Origin: Bacteriovoracaceae bacterium
GTDB taxonomy: Bacteria; Bdellovibrionota; Bacteriovoracia; Bacteriovoracales; Bacteriovoracaceae
Length of the DNA stretch: 47,778 nt
Reading direction: 5' to 3'
Assembly: GCA_947377285.1 (NCBI GenBank)
Contig: CANCFT010000028.1
Location: 1 to 47,778 of the forward strand
Shown here: positions 34,341 to 42,427 of the stretch, piece after piece
How positions within the stretch are numbered: position 1 is the first letter of the stretch
Layout: the number at the start of each line of letters is the position of its first letter
Notes under the pieces: model-generated
Told to the model about the DNA's origin: nothing
The model's input: only the letters and a program-made list of their open reading frames with translations
The model's database searches: none
Position numbers and translations under genes: made by a program

Positions 34341-35586
34341 TAGGTCTCCCTTTAACTTTTTCTAAGGCCTCACCAGATTTAATTTCACCAGCGGTAAAAT
34401 ACCCTGCCGCTTTTTTAGCTTCAATTTCAACTTGGGCATCTTCTGGAATAAGTTCGGCTGGAATTGAAATTCTATTAACAACTTCAATACCACTTTTAAC
34501 GATCGCATTGTATTTCATATTGCTCATTGAATGAAGATTATGAATTTTAGTGATTCCAAAAAATTGTAAAATATCAGGCATTAACTCTTGAAAACGTGCA
34601 TCTTCAACACCGGCCACACATTCTGTCCGTCGGAAATAAGTAGCAGCTGAGTCACCACCTTCTTGTCGCTTACGAGCATTATAAACTAAAAATTTCGTCA
34701 CTTCACCAAGAGCGCGTCCTTCCTTACGATAGTAAGCAATAATTCCGACACCACCTCTTTGAGCTGTGCGAGCAGCGTCTTCAATTCCATAAATTAAATA
34801 AGGTCTACATGTGCAAATATCTGATCCAAAAACGTCAGAACCATTACACTCATCATGGACACGGCAAGTGAGCTCTACTTTGGGATTTGATAAATCATCT
34901 GGATTGCCAAAAATATATACAGTCGTGCTTCCTATTGGTGGAAGTAGAACTTTAAGATCTGGACGTGTAACTAATTCAGGAAACATTCCACCAGTTTCTT
35001 GGAAAAGAATTTTTCTTAATTCACCTTCATCAACTCCTAAGCGCTTTGCTATTCCAGGTAAATGCCAAACTGGCTCAAGGGCCACTTTTGTGACTTTGAT
35101 ATCCATATTTTCTTTGATAATTTTACCATCAACTTTTAATCTACCAGCAGCAATGGCCAAGTGAATTTCGGGAAGTTGAAGATGGGCTTGTGTCACCGAA
35201 ATTGTTGGACGAATATCGTAACCATCTTCATAAAGTTTTTTAAAATTGATTTGAACATCTAGTCCCCATGGATCAATGGAAACCATTTTATCTGGATCAA
35301 ACCAAGAAGCATGAGGACCAATTTTAATTGGGCTCTCTGTATTGTGAAGATCTGGTTTATGGTGAATATCATATGAGCCCTGAGCAATTGAGAGTGCACG
35401 GTAAACGGCATAACTTCCACTGTGAGTACCAATGGCATTTCTTTCTTTCACATCAGTTAATGAAGCAATAACTGGTCCGCGATCCGATGGATTTTTTGCT
35501 CCCCAGTGAATAGGCAAAGTATGTTTGTAAACTTGCTTTGAATGTGAAGTTAAAATAACGTGTGCTGATCTTGTAAATTCTGTCAT
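34330..35586 (-). CDS. urc1: URC1-type GTP cyclohydrolase II homologue (pyrimidine catabolism)
   Basis: This 418-residue protein has its C-terminal half homologous to RibA. The Zn site is Cys247-x10-Cys258-x-Cys260, identical in spacing to RibA, and the RibA-like nucleotide loop reads YYRKEGRALGE (285-295). An N-terminal extension of about 210 residues, absent from riboflavin RibA, is characteristic of the URC1 branch. It lies beside urc4, upp and udk rather than rib genes. URC1 is proposed to open the uracil ring at the nucleotide level. The gene is 22 bp after mmsA. Confidence 0.88.
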   Translation of the reverse strand: MTEFTRSAHVILTSHSKQVYKHTLPIHWGAKNPSDRGPVIASLTDVKERNAIGTHSGSYAVYRALSIAQGSYDIHHKPDLHNTESPIKIGPHASWFDPDKMVSIDPWGLDVQINFKKLYEDGYDIRPTISVTQAHLQLPEIHLAIAAGRLKVDGKIIKENMDIKVTKVALEPVWHLPGIAKRLGVDEGELRKILFQETGGMFPELVTRPDLKVLLPPIGSTTVYIFGNPDDLSNPKVELTCRVHDECNGSDVFGSDICTCRPYLIYGIEDAARTAQRGGVGIIAYYRKEGRALGEVTKFLVYNARKRQEGGDSAATYFRRTECVAGVEDARFQELMPDILQFFGITKIHNLHSMSNMKYNAIVKSGIEVVNRISIPAELIPEDAQVEIEAKKAAGYFTAGEIKSGEALEKVKGRPIDE

Positions 35587-35608
35587 AGTTTATCCTTGTC
35601 TATTTTAG

Positions 35609-37093
35609 TTAAGACATCCAATTATTATCGTTTTGCTTTTCCCATTTAACTGTTACTTTTTTGATGTTCGACCAAAAATCCAGAGAGTGCTGTCCAGTGA
35701 TATCTCCATGTCCAAACTTAGAAGCATTTACTCCACCAAATGAAAACGGTTCACGTGGAACAGGAACACCAACATTAACACCAACCATTCCTGTGCTTGC
35801 CATCTTTATGACTTTTTCAGCTAAAGCTCCGTTCGATGTAAAAACTGAACATGCATTTCCATAGGTAACACTGTTTTCAATTTTCATGGCTTCACTAATA
35901 TCAATACATCTAATGATACTAATAATTGGTCCGAACAATTCTATTGTCGCTGCTTCACTTCCAGGTTGAACATTGTCTAAAATTGTAGGTCCTATCCAAT
36001 TGCCTTCTTCCATTCCTGCTGGAGCGACAGCCTTCCTTCCATCAAGTAGGATTTTCGCTCCTGCAGCTTCTGCTTTTCCGATGGCCTCTTTTAAAAACGT
36101 AACTTGAGCTTTGGTAATGATTGCTCCCATATCGGAACCAAGTTTCAAAGATCTTGCCCGAGCAACTATATTTTCAATATGTTTTTCTGTATCTTTGGCA
36201 TTACCCACAACTAATAAAACAGAAGCGGCCATACAACGCTGACCTGCACATCCTGTGAATGAATCACTAATTCCCACTCCCGCCATTTCTGGATTAGCAT
36301 CAGGAAGAAGGACGATATGATTTTTAGCACCTCCAAGAGCGAGGACTCTTTTTCCAGCAGCAGTTCCACGATCATAAACTGCTTTGGCAATTTTGGTTGA
36401 ACCGACAAATCCAACAGCTTTTACTGAAGGGTGATCTATAATTGCTTCGACTGTGTCTTTACTCCCTTGTAAAACTTGAAATAATCCATTGGGAAGACCA
36501 GCTTCTTTTAGTGCACTCGCGATTTTCATAGATGTTAATGGAGTTTTTTCAGAGGGCTTCCAAATATAAGCATTCCCCAATGTCAGTGCAATTGGAATAG
36601 TCCACATTGGAACCATTGCCGGAAAATTAAACGGAGTAATATTAGCAACGACACCGACTGGTTCTCGTCTATATTCGCAACTTACTCCACGAGAAACTTC
36701 TACTCTTCCACCGATATCCATATTTTGTAAGGCAATTGCAAATTCTAAAACTTCAATTCCTTTTATGAGTCCGGCCTTACCTTCATCAAAGTTCTTCCCT
36801 GACTCTGAACATTTTAAATGAGCGATCTCATCCATATCCCTGATAAGAATATTTCTAAAATTAAACATTACTTTGGTTCGTTCTTTCATTGGGACATCGG
36901 CCCATAGTCGCTGTGCAATTTGAGCATCATCAATAGCTTTATTAACTAGATTGCGATTACTACTAGAAAATTCGCCAATCAAACTTCCATTGAAAGGACT
37001 GACAACTTTAATTTTTTCACCATCACCATTTGTGAATTCACCATTTATAAAATTTTGGCAATTGATTGTCTTGTTGGGTATTTTTACACTCAT
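35609..37093 (-). CDS. mmsA: CoA-acylating methylmalonate/malonate semialdehyde dehydrogenase
   Basis: This 494-residue aldehyde dehydrogenase belongs to the MMSDH group. It oxidises methylmalonate semialdehyde to propionyl-CoA, or malonate semialdehyde to acetyl-CoA, with release of CO2. Motifs are FNFPAMVPMW, the Rossmann segment FVGSTKIAKAVY and the active-site GQRCMA with Cys287. An extra Cys282 lies nearby. As the first gene of the URC operon it is well placed to oxidise the C3 semialdehyde expected from uracil. Valine or inositol breakdown are alternatives not supported by neighbours. Its ribosome site is part of an 8-bp inverted repeat. Confidence 0.93.
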   Translation of the reverse strand: MSVKIPNKTINCQNFINGEFTNGDGEKIKVVSPFNGSLIGEFSSSNRNLVNKAIDDAQIAQRLWADVPMKERTKVMFNFRNILIRDMDEIAHLKCSESGKNFDEGKAGLIKGIEVLEFAIALQNMDIGGRVEVSRGVSCEYRREPVGVVANITPFNFPAMVPMWTIPIALTLGNAYIWKPSEKTPLTSMKIASALKEAGLPNGLFQVLQGSKDTVEAIIDHPSVKAVGFVGSTKIAKAVYDRGTAAGKRVLALGGAKNHIVLLPDANPEMAGVGISDSFTGCAGQRCMAASVLLVVGNAKDTEKHIENIVARARSLKLGSDMGAIITKAQVTFLKEAIGKAEAAGAKILLDGRKAVAPAGMEEGNWIGPTILDNVQPGSEAATIELFGPIISIIRCIDISEAMKIENSVTYGNACSVFTSNGALAEKVIKMASTGMVGVNVGVPVPREPFSFGGVNASKFGHGDITGQHSLDFWSNIKKVTVKWEKQNDNNWMS

Positions 37094-37099
37094 GAACGA

Positions 37100-37129
37100 A
37101 ATTCCTTAAAATAAATTAAAGAAGGAATT
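37100..37129 (-). promoter_or_regulatory. Inverted repeat covering the mmsA ribosome binding site
   Basis: AATTCCTT (37100-37107) and AAGGAATT (37122-37129) are perfect complements with a 14-base A/T loop. In the minus-strand mRNA the arm nearest the gene carries the AAGGA Shine-Dalgarno, nine bases before the start. The hairpin would therefore mask ribosome entry to the first gene of the URC operon. The arms are AT-rich, so stability is modest. Confidence 0.35.
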
Positions 37130-37191
37130 CTAAACTTAAAAAGGGCAGCTTTGCCAATGAAATATGACAATGACGCAGGAAAACCCGAGCG

Positions 37192-37220
37192 TTGACATAT
37201 GCTACCTTTATTGATGTGAT
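37192..37220 (+). promoter_or_regulatory. Candidate sigma70 promoter for the small secreted protein gene
   Basis: TTGACA (37192-37197) matches the -35 consensus exactly. Seventeen bp later is TGTGAT (37215-37220), a poor -10. The start codon is at 37254 behind AAGGAGG. The -35 and ribosome site are convincing, the -10 much less. Confidence 0.4.
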
Positions 37221-37253
37221 TAAGTGAATTAGTTACTCAAGGAGGAATTACCT

Positions 37254-37574
37254 ATGAAAACAATTATTCAAAACCTATTATTTCTAGCTTTAATCAGTTC
37301 TTTCTCTAACTTTGCCATGGCCGATACTGAACAAACTCCCTCTCATACCGTATGGATTGATACAAATTCCGTTCTCATTTCAAATGCTCAAAACATAGAT
37401 GTTGCTCGTAGAGATTGCGAGACGACTATGCGCATTTTAGGAATTATGAGTAATGATAAAATCGTCTTTCGTTCAAACTGTGAACAAACCTACAATCCAA
37501 GATGTAATTTTTATTACTGCTATCAATTAAATGTTAAAGCATTAGTCATTAACGAACATAACCTTGATCAATAA
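37254..37574 (+). CDS. Small secreted cysteine-containing protein, function unknown
   Basis: This 106-residue protein has a Sec signal ending NFAMA (residue 23). The mature part is about 83 residues with four cysteines (RRDCETT, RSNCEQT, NPRCNFYYC), enough for two disulfides. I do not recognise a family. AAGGAGG eight bases before the ATG is near-consensus, suggesting high translation. It is divergent from mmsA and followed by a 9-bp inverted repeat that reaches the next gene's start codon. Confidence 0.7.
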   Translation: MKTIIQNLLFLALISSFSNFAMADTEQTPSHTVWIDTNSVLISNAQNIDVARRDCETTMRILGIMSNDKIVFRSNCEQTYNPRCNFYYCYQLNVKALVINEHNLDQ

Positions 37575-37586
37575 TTTTTTAATCTA

Positions 37587-37626
37587 GGCATCGGACTTAA
37601 GAATCTATAATATATTCTCCGATGCC
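37587..37626 (+). other. Hairpin overlapping the start codon of the FUSC-like gene
   Basis: GGCATCGGA (37587-37595) and TCCGATGCC (37618-37626) are perfect 9-bp complements around a 22-base loop. The right arm contains the ATG of the next gene (37622). It has no proper T-run, so it is a weak terminator at best. A perfect TATAAT (37606-37611) lies in the loop, ten bases before that ATG. Confidence 0.45.
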
Positions 37627-38668
37627 TTTAAAAGAACATTTAGAAAATACATTTAAATTTAATCCTGCCCCGACTCCAATTCCCAGAATGATACTTTGTT
37701 CATTGTGTACGACTCTTCCTCTAGTTTTAGGTTATTTTCTTCATCAACTTCAATATGCAATTTTTGGTGGTCTATTTGGATTCGTCCTTATACTCAATGA
37801 CCATTTTGGTCCCTTTCAACAAAGAGTTCGCCATTTAGTTGTCACCTATTTATTTCTAAGTTTGGCTTTTTATGTAGGTGCTTTAATCTCAGGCAATAGT
37901 ATTTTGACAGCAATTACACTTTTTGTGATTTCATTTATTTTGGGAAAATCTAAAGATTATGGAATCGAACTTGAGCGATTATTACTTTTTATGGCCTTAC
38001 AAATCTTAACAGCCTCTGGCTCTCCAGGAATTAAAGAAAATTTTGTAGGACTTCTTATCTACTGCACCTTTTCCTTCCTCAATTATATTATTTGCTTAAC
38101 ATTTGTTTTTCTTTTTTCACGGCATGCAACTGAATTTATGGCCAGTAAAAGACAAACTTTTAACAAAATCATTCATCAAAAACACTCGACACGTTTTGCC
38201 TTAATTTTTGCTCTAACTTCCACCATCGGCTTTCTTTTGGCAAATGTTTTTCATATAAGTAGAGGCTATTGGGCGGTAGGTACTACTTTAATTGTTATGC
38301 TTCCAGATAGTGCTCAAAGTTTTTATAAAAGTGTTCAACGCTTATTAGGTACATTGGTTGGAGTTATACTCGCAGCTTTTTTAGTAAAGTTCGGTCATGA
38401 TCCAATAAGCCTTATCCTCTTTGTTTTAGTAGCCGCATATTTTGCTCCACTAGGACTTATTCGCAATTACTGGTTGGGCAATATTTTTATTGCCGCTTTA
38501 ATTTTATTTCTTCTGGAAATCTCAAATCCTCATTTTACTGGTAGTTTTGATTTAGCAATTCTTAGAACTCTTGATATTGCGCTGGGTTGTTGCCTTGGAA
38601 TAATAGGAACTTTTATTAATAACCCCAAGTTTTTTATTAGTGTTGATAAATCTTCAAATCATAATTAA
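37622..38668 (+). CDS. FUSC-like aromatic acid exporter family membrane protein
   Basis: This 348-residue membrane protein has two sets of about five or six short helices. The second half has RFALIFALTSTIGFLLAN and SRGYWAVGTTLIVMLPD, the pattern of the FUSC_2 group that includes putative aromatic-acid and fusaric-acid exporters. Family proteins usually have a cytoplasmic domain, which is reduced here. No Shine-Dalgarno is visible. A TATAAT lies ten bases before the ATG, so the mRNA may be nearly leaderless. A membrane-fusion partner is not encoded nearby. Confidence 0.72.
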   Translation: MPLKEHLENTFKFNPAPTPIPRMILCSLCTTLPLVLGYFLHQLQYAIFGGLFGFVLILNDHFGPFQQRVRHLVVTYLFLSLAFYVGALISGNSILTAITLFVISFILGKSKDYGIELERLLLFMALQILTASGSPGIKENFVGLLIYCTFSFLNYIICLTFVFLFSRHATEFMASKRQTFNKIIHQKHSTRFALIFALTSTIGFLLANVFHISRGYWAVGTTLIVMLPDSAQSFYKSVQRLLGTLVGVILAAFLVKFGHDPISLILFVLVAAYFAPLGLIRNYWLGNIFIAALILFLLEISNPHFTGSFDLAILRTLDIALGCCLGIIGTFINNPKFFISVDKSSNHN

Positions 38669-38737
38669 TTCTCAAGGACTTTTTTGCCCAATTTCCCTCT
38701 GTAAAGTAATTCTACTTTTATAAGTTAAACTATTTAA

Positions 38738-39553
38738 ATGAAGAAAAATAACTTGGAATTAGAGGCTATCATTGAAGAAAGGACAAAACACCTTGAGTCA
38801 GCACTTTTGGAAATTAAAGCAAAAGAGCAACTCTTAGAATTGCGTTACAGACAAAATGTTAATTTACTTAAACTTATTTCACATGATTTAGCTAACCCAC
38901 TCCAAATTTTAGGCATGAGTGTTGAAGCATTATCTGATAGATGCCCTCCAGAATTATTAAAACTTGTCGACAGAATGAAGCGCTCCACCGATACAATGAC
39001 TCAAATTCTTTACCTCGTCAGAGAGTTACAAGCATTTGATTCCGGTAAAAAAGAATTAAAACTTGAATCAGTAAGCATTGATAATGTTATCGAAAATAGT
39101 CAATTTATCTTTCAAGATAAATTAAAAGAAAAAAACATTGTTCTTGAATATGTTAACGAAAATATAAATAAAAATGAATCTTTCGTCTGTGCTGAAAAAG
39201 TTAGTTTAAGTAATAATGTATTTAATAATTTAATTTCTAATGCCATAAAATTCTCTAAACCAAATTCAAAAATTAATATCACTTCAGTTCAAAAAGACGA
39301 TCAAATCATTGTAAAAATCTCTGATAACGGGATTGGAATTCCAGCAGATATTCTCCCCAACATATTTGCCTACGATAAAGAAACATCAAGACCTGGTACT
39401 ATTGGCGAAAAAGGAACTGGATTTGGAATGCCTTTAGTTAAATTATTCCTTGATCTTTATGGAGTTAAAGTCGTAGTCAAAAGTCAGGAATTAAATGAAC
39501 TATCTAACGATCATGGTACAAGTTTTGAATTAATTTTTAAAAAAGCTGTTTAA
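38738..39553 (+). CDS. Orphan soluble sensor histidine kinase
   Basis: This 271-residue kinase starts directly with a coiled coil (EERTKHLESALLEIKAKE), the linker that normally follows a sensor domain. The phospho-acceptor His49 is in LISHDLANPLQ. The ATPase has N-box FNNLISNAIKFS, G1 SDNGIGIP and G2 GEKGTGFGMPL. There is no membrane helix or PAS domain, and no response regulator lies nearby. It may be regulated by a partner protein or be an N-terminally shortened gene. No Shine-Dalgarno is evident. It lies 22 bp before the carbonic anhydrase gene. Confidence 0.87.
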   Translation: MKKNNLELEAIIEERTKHLESALLEIKAKEQLLELRYRQNVNLLKLISHDLANPLQILGMSVEALSDRCPPELLKLVDRMKRSTDTMTQILYLVRELQAFDSGKKELKLESVSIDNVIENSQFIFQDKLKEKNIVLEYVNENINKNESFVCAEKVSLSNNVFNNLISNAIKFSKPNSKINITSVQKDDQIIVKISDNGIGIPADILPNIFAYDKETSRPGTIGEKGTGFGMPLVKLFLDLYGVKVVVKSQELNELSNDHGTSFELIFKKAV

Positions 39554-39575
39554 TTTAATTTTGGAAAGGAATATT

Positions 39576-40262
39576 ATGAGTCTTCAAAAATGTTGCCTGC
39601 TTTTAATTTTTATTTTTTCTCTTCAGGCTTTCAGTAAAGAAGCTGCACATCATGAAGGGAGACTAAAGGGTGAAGTTACTCCAGATAAATCGTTAGCGCT
39701 TTTGAAAAAAGGAAATGAGCGCTATAAAATATCACACCTAAGAAAAGGTGGTACAGCTCTGGCCGATCGTGAAAAATTAGTATCAGGTCAGAAGCCATAT
39801 GCCATTGTACTTTCATGTAGTGATTCAAGAGTGCCGCCGGAATTAATTTTTGATCAAAAACTCGGGGAAATATTCGTAGTTCGTACAGCTGGGCAATCCC
39901 TTGACTCGTCTGCAATCGCAAGTATTGAGTATGCTGTTAGCCACTTAGGAAGTAATTTAATCGTTGTCATGGGACATGAGTCTTGTGGTGCTGTTAAGGC
40001 TGCACTTGCAACTTTAAAAGGTGGAGATGCTGGGAGTCCATCATTAAATAAATTAGTTGGTGATTTGCATCCTCATTTAAAACGTTTTTCGGAACTTTCA
40101 CAAACAGACGGTGTCATAGTAGAAAGCTGGGCAAATGTTCAAGGTGTCGCACTAGACTTAGTAGATCGCTCAGAGATAATTAAAAAACTCGTTGATTCAG
40201 GAGAAGTACAAATTCAAAATGCTCTCTATCATTTAGGCTCAGGCGTCGTCGAGTGGCGATAA
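39576..40262 (+). CDS. Exported beta-class carbonic anhydrase
   Basis: This enzyme hydrates CO2 to bicarbonate. The ATG at 39576 follows GGAAAGGA by five bases. An upstream TTG (39561) is less likely. The 228-residue protein begins with a signal sequence (LLLIFIFSLQAFS), so it is probably periplasmic. Zn ligands are Cys81 and Asp83 in SCSDSR (with Arg85), His134 and Cys137 in GHESCGA. Exported beta-carbonic anhydrases are less common than cytoplasmic ones. A gamma-class family protein is encoded at 45483-46010. Confidence 0.92.
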   Translation: MSLQKCCLLLIFIFSLQAFSKEAAHHEGRLKGEVTPDKSLALLKKGNERYKISHLRKGGTALADREKLVSGQKPYAIVLSCSDSRVPPELIFDQKLGEIFVVRTAGQSLDSSAIASIEYAVSHLGSNLIVVMGHESCGAVKAALATLKGGDAGSPSLNKLVGDLHPHLKRFSELSQTDGVIVESWANVQGVALDLVDRSEIIKKLVDSGEVQIQNALYHLGSGVVEWR

Positions 40263-40321
40263 TCTAAATAAGTCAGGATTTATTTCATTGCAGTTTATTC
40301 AATCACGACTAACATAAATAA

Positions 40322-40723
40322 ATGGAAATAAGATTAATCACAGTCAAGGAAGACTTTGAAAAAGCTTACAATATTCTTAATCAAAAAGAATATCCTTTGT
40401 CTTTTTATGAGTACACACTAAAACACGAAAACTATACTTCCCAAAGTATTGGTCCAAAGCTTGTAGGCGCTTTTCAAGACGATCTATGTATAGGAACAAT
40501 TAGTTATAAAATTAACCCATGTCCCTATCTTGGAAAAATACTCGAGGTCAAAGAAATTTATCAACTCAACATATTAGGGCATAAAGTCCTTTTAGATTTT
40601 TTAGATACATTGGCCTTAGATGAAGATTGTCAGGCCATTAAAATATGTAAAAACAATGCTGAACGAATGGATCAAAATTTATTTGATCGCTTGGAAAATT
40701 TTTTAAAAAAAATAATTCACTAA
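40322..40723 (+). CDS. GNAT-like acetyltransferase domain protein
   Basis: This 133-residue protein resembles the short GNAT proteins with LVGAFQDDLCIGTISYKINP, then LEVKEIYQLNILGHKVLLDF and CQAIKICKNN. The strand order fits the acetyl-CoA fold, but the pyrophosphate-binding loop is not canonical (LNILGHKV replaces R/Q-x-x-G-x-G/A). Its substrate is unknown. The last four bases overlap the convergent gene. Confidence 0.6.
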   Translation: MEIRLITVKEDFEKAYNILNQKEYPLSFYEYTLKHENYTSQSIGPKLVGAFQDDLCIGTISYKINPCPYLGKILEVKEIYQLNILGHKVLLDFLDTLALDEDCQAIKICKNNAERMDQNLFDRLENFLKKIIH

Positions 40724-41136
40724 TTTAATTCTTCAAAACTAAGACTTACATTGAGATCAGCTTTATCTGTTGGAATTCCACTTGTAGGAACTGCAAATTG
40801 GGCAGTGTGATTATAAAAAGAAGTTACAGTTTGAGGACGCCCAACTAATTTTTGCATTTCATTGACAAGCCTCATATCAATTTGAACTGGGCTAATTTTA
40901 TTGCCATTTACTAAAATATTAGAGAATTTTTTTAAATTCAATATAATTTTATTTTTTAACCCGTCGGAACTGATAACAATTTCTTGTCCGTATTCTGCTT
41001 TGTAGACCTGGTTTACTTCTACAACTTTTTCCCCAATCATTTGGCCAAGTTTTACATTTAAATTAATTGAAGCTAATGCATTCAAAGAAATCATAAACAT
41101 TAAAATTGATATTGAAATTAAGTGCATCGTTTTCAT
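40720..41136 (-). CDS. Small exported protein, function unknown
   Basis: This 138-residue protein has a signal peptide (ISILMFMISLNALA, cleavage near residue 23). The mature part is rich in beta-type sequence, including LNVKLGQMIGEKVVEV and NVSLSFEELN at the end, with no cysteine. It could be a periplasmic beta-sandwich. I do not recognise a family. It follows the baeRF gene with a possible 24-codon ORF between them. Confidence 0.55.
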   Translation of the reverse strand: MKTMHLISISILMFMISLNALASINLNVKLGQMIGEKVVEVNQVYKAEYGQEIVISSDGLKNKIILNLKKFSNILVNGNKISPVQIDMRLVNEMQKLVGRPQTVTSFYNHTAQFAVPTSGIPTDKADLNVSLSFEELN

Positions 41137-41138
41137 AA

Positions 41139-41213
41139 TTACTCGCTTATTTCCTCTCGTGAGTGAACAATTAAATGATAATTTAGCTCTGGAAATTTAG
41201 CTGAAGTCGGCAT
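41139..41213 (-). CDS. Possible 24-residue small ORF between baeRF and an exported-protein gene
   Basis: An ATG preceded by AAGGG opens a 24-codon frame (MPTSAKFPELNYHLIVHSRE, then four more residues), ending two bases before the next gene's ATG. The tight spacing on both sides and the good ribosome site suggest a translated leader or coupling peptide. There is no signal or membrane segment. Chance is possible at this length. Confidence 0.35.
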   Translation of the reverse strand: MPTSAKFPELNYHLIVHSREEISE

Positions 41214-41226
41214 TATTTTCCCTTTT

Positions 41227-42333
41227 TTAAGTGGCCATTGCAGGTGAGCGGTCATAATCATATAAATGAGATCGGTCGGTAATTATTGCTGCTGCAATGA
41301 AACCTTTCACATTTGTTTCTTCTTTTAGTACGACGACTTCTCCACCATGCGTAAGCACTTCCTGGCAAATATCATCAAGAATATCATCATCATGAGAATT
41401 TGATTGTCTCGGTGAAATATAGATTTCTCCAGTTTCTTTATTCAATGTTCCCCATAAATGACGATTTTCGACAACAAATAGTTTTTTAACTTTTCCATAA
41501 ATTGCACTGACTGCAATATCTTCGATATAAGTTATCGCAATATTTTTCTTTACAGCTAGATTTAATTCTTCAACTGCTTTAAGTTCTTTTTGCTGATAAT
41601 AAGGTTCTAAAAGTTCAAAACATTTTGCACGTAAATCTTCGATTCTTTCTCTTTCAACATTTCCAGAGATAGAATCTTCTAAGATCATCGAATGCTCTAA
41701 ATATTTTCTTATATAACCCATATGCTCATGAACCCCCGCCAAAACGATAGGAAGTCTGTAAGTTGATAAGATCTTATTAATCTCGGCCGCAGCATGTGAA
41801 AAAAATAATTTGGAACTAGTCTTAGGATTTTTATTTGAATTTTTCTCTATATTTGACTCTAATTCATTTTCATTTTGAAATGATTCTAATTTAAATAAAT
41901 GTCCGTTGTTTTCAATCCAAACATTAATTGCTTTTGTACTTATTGATAAAAGAAAAAAACCTCTTTCATTATTTTTAATACGTAGAAGTGGTTTAATGTG
42001 AAAACTATCGGCGACTACCACCAAATCATTAATTGTTGATTGAACACGTAAGTAACCTTTTAGTTCTTCACTAAAATAGACAATAATACCTTTATCTAAA
42101 TGTTCTAAATTTTGCCAATTTGTACTAAGCCATAAGGGTTCCATAAAACTTTGGACGAATGTTTTAGAATAATCTTTTAACAAAAAATACTCCGCTCTAT
42201 TGAGAGATTCTTTCCATTTTTCATTCAAAGCTTTTTTATCAAGATTGGTATCTTTTGATAAAAAAATTGAAATCATTGGCTTAGAATGAGCTTCTGTAAT
42301 TGCTTTAAGATCTTGATTCATCAATTCTTTCAT
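41227..42333 (-). CDS. baeRF-type (bacterial eRF1-like) protein
   Basis: I chose the ATG at 42333 because AAGGAGG sits six bases before it. The ATG two codons upstream directly abuts that site. The product is 368 residues. It resembles the baeRF families (bacterial proteins related to archaeo-eukaryotic release factor eRF1), probably baeRF3. The N-terminus has ISIFLSKDTN and the middle has IVLAGVHEHMGYIRKYL. The C-terminal eRF1-domain-3-like part has VKKLFVVENRHLWG and CQEVLTHGGEVVVL. The GGQ peptide-release motif is absent. A role in ribosome rescue or stress has been proposed for these families. It may be co-transcribed with terC upstream. Confidence 0.72.
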   Translation of the reverse strand: MKELMNQDLKAITEAHSKPMISIFLSKDTNLDKKALNEKWKESLNRAEYFLLKDYSKTFVQSFMEPLWLSTNWQNLEHLDKGIIVYFSEELKGYLRVQSTINDLVVVADSFHIKPLLRIKNNERGFFLLSISTKAINVWIENNGHLFKLESFQNENELESNIEKNSNKNPKTSSKLFFSHAAAEINKILSTYRLPIVLAGVHEHMGYIRKYLEHSMILEDSISGNVERERIEDLRAKCFELLEPYYQQKELKAVEELNLAVKKNIAITYIEDIAVSAIYGKVKKLFVVENRHLWGTLNKETGEIYISPRQSNSHDDDILDDICQEVLTHGGEVVVLKEETNVKGFIAAAIITDRSHLYDYDRSPAMAT

Positions 42334-42427
42334 CCACATCCTCCTTGGATTTGATAGTGTAATGAAAGTCTCGCCTTAAAGTTTTATTTTAAAAAATAGA
42401 TAGTCACTATAAGAGACCTATTATTTT

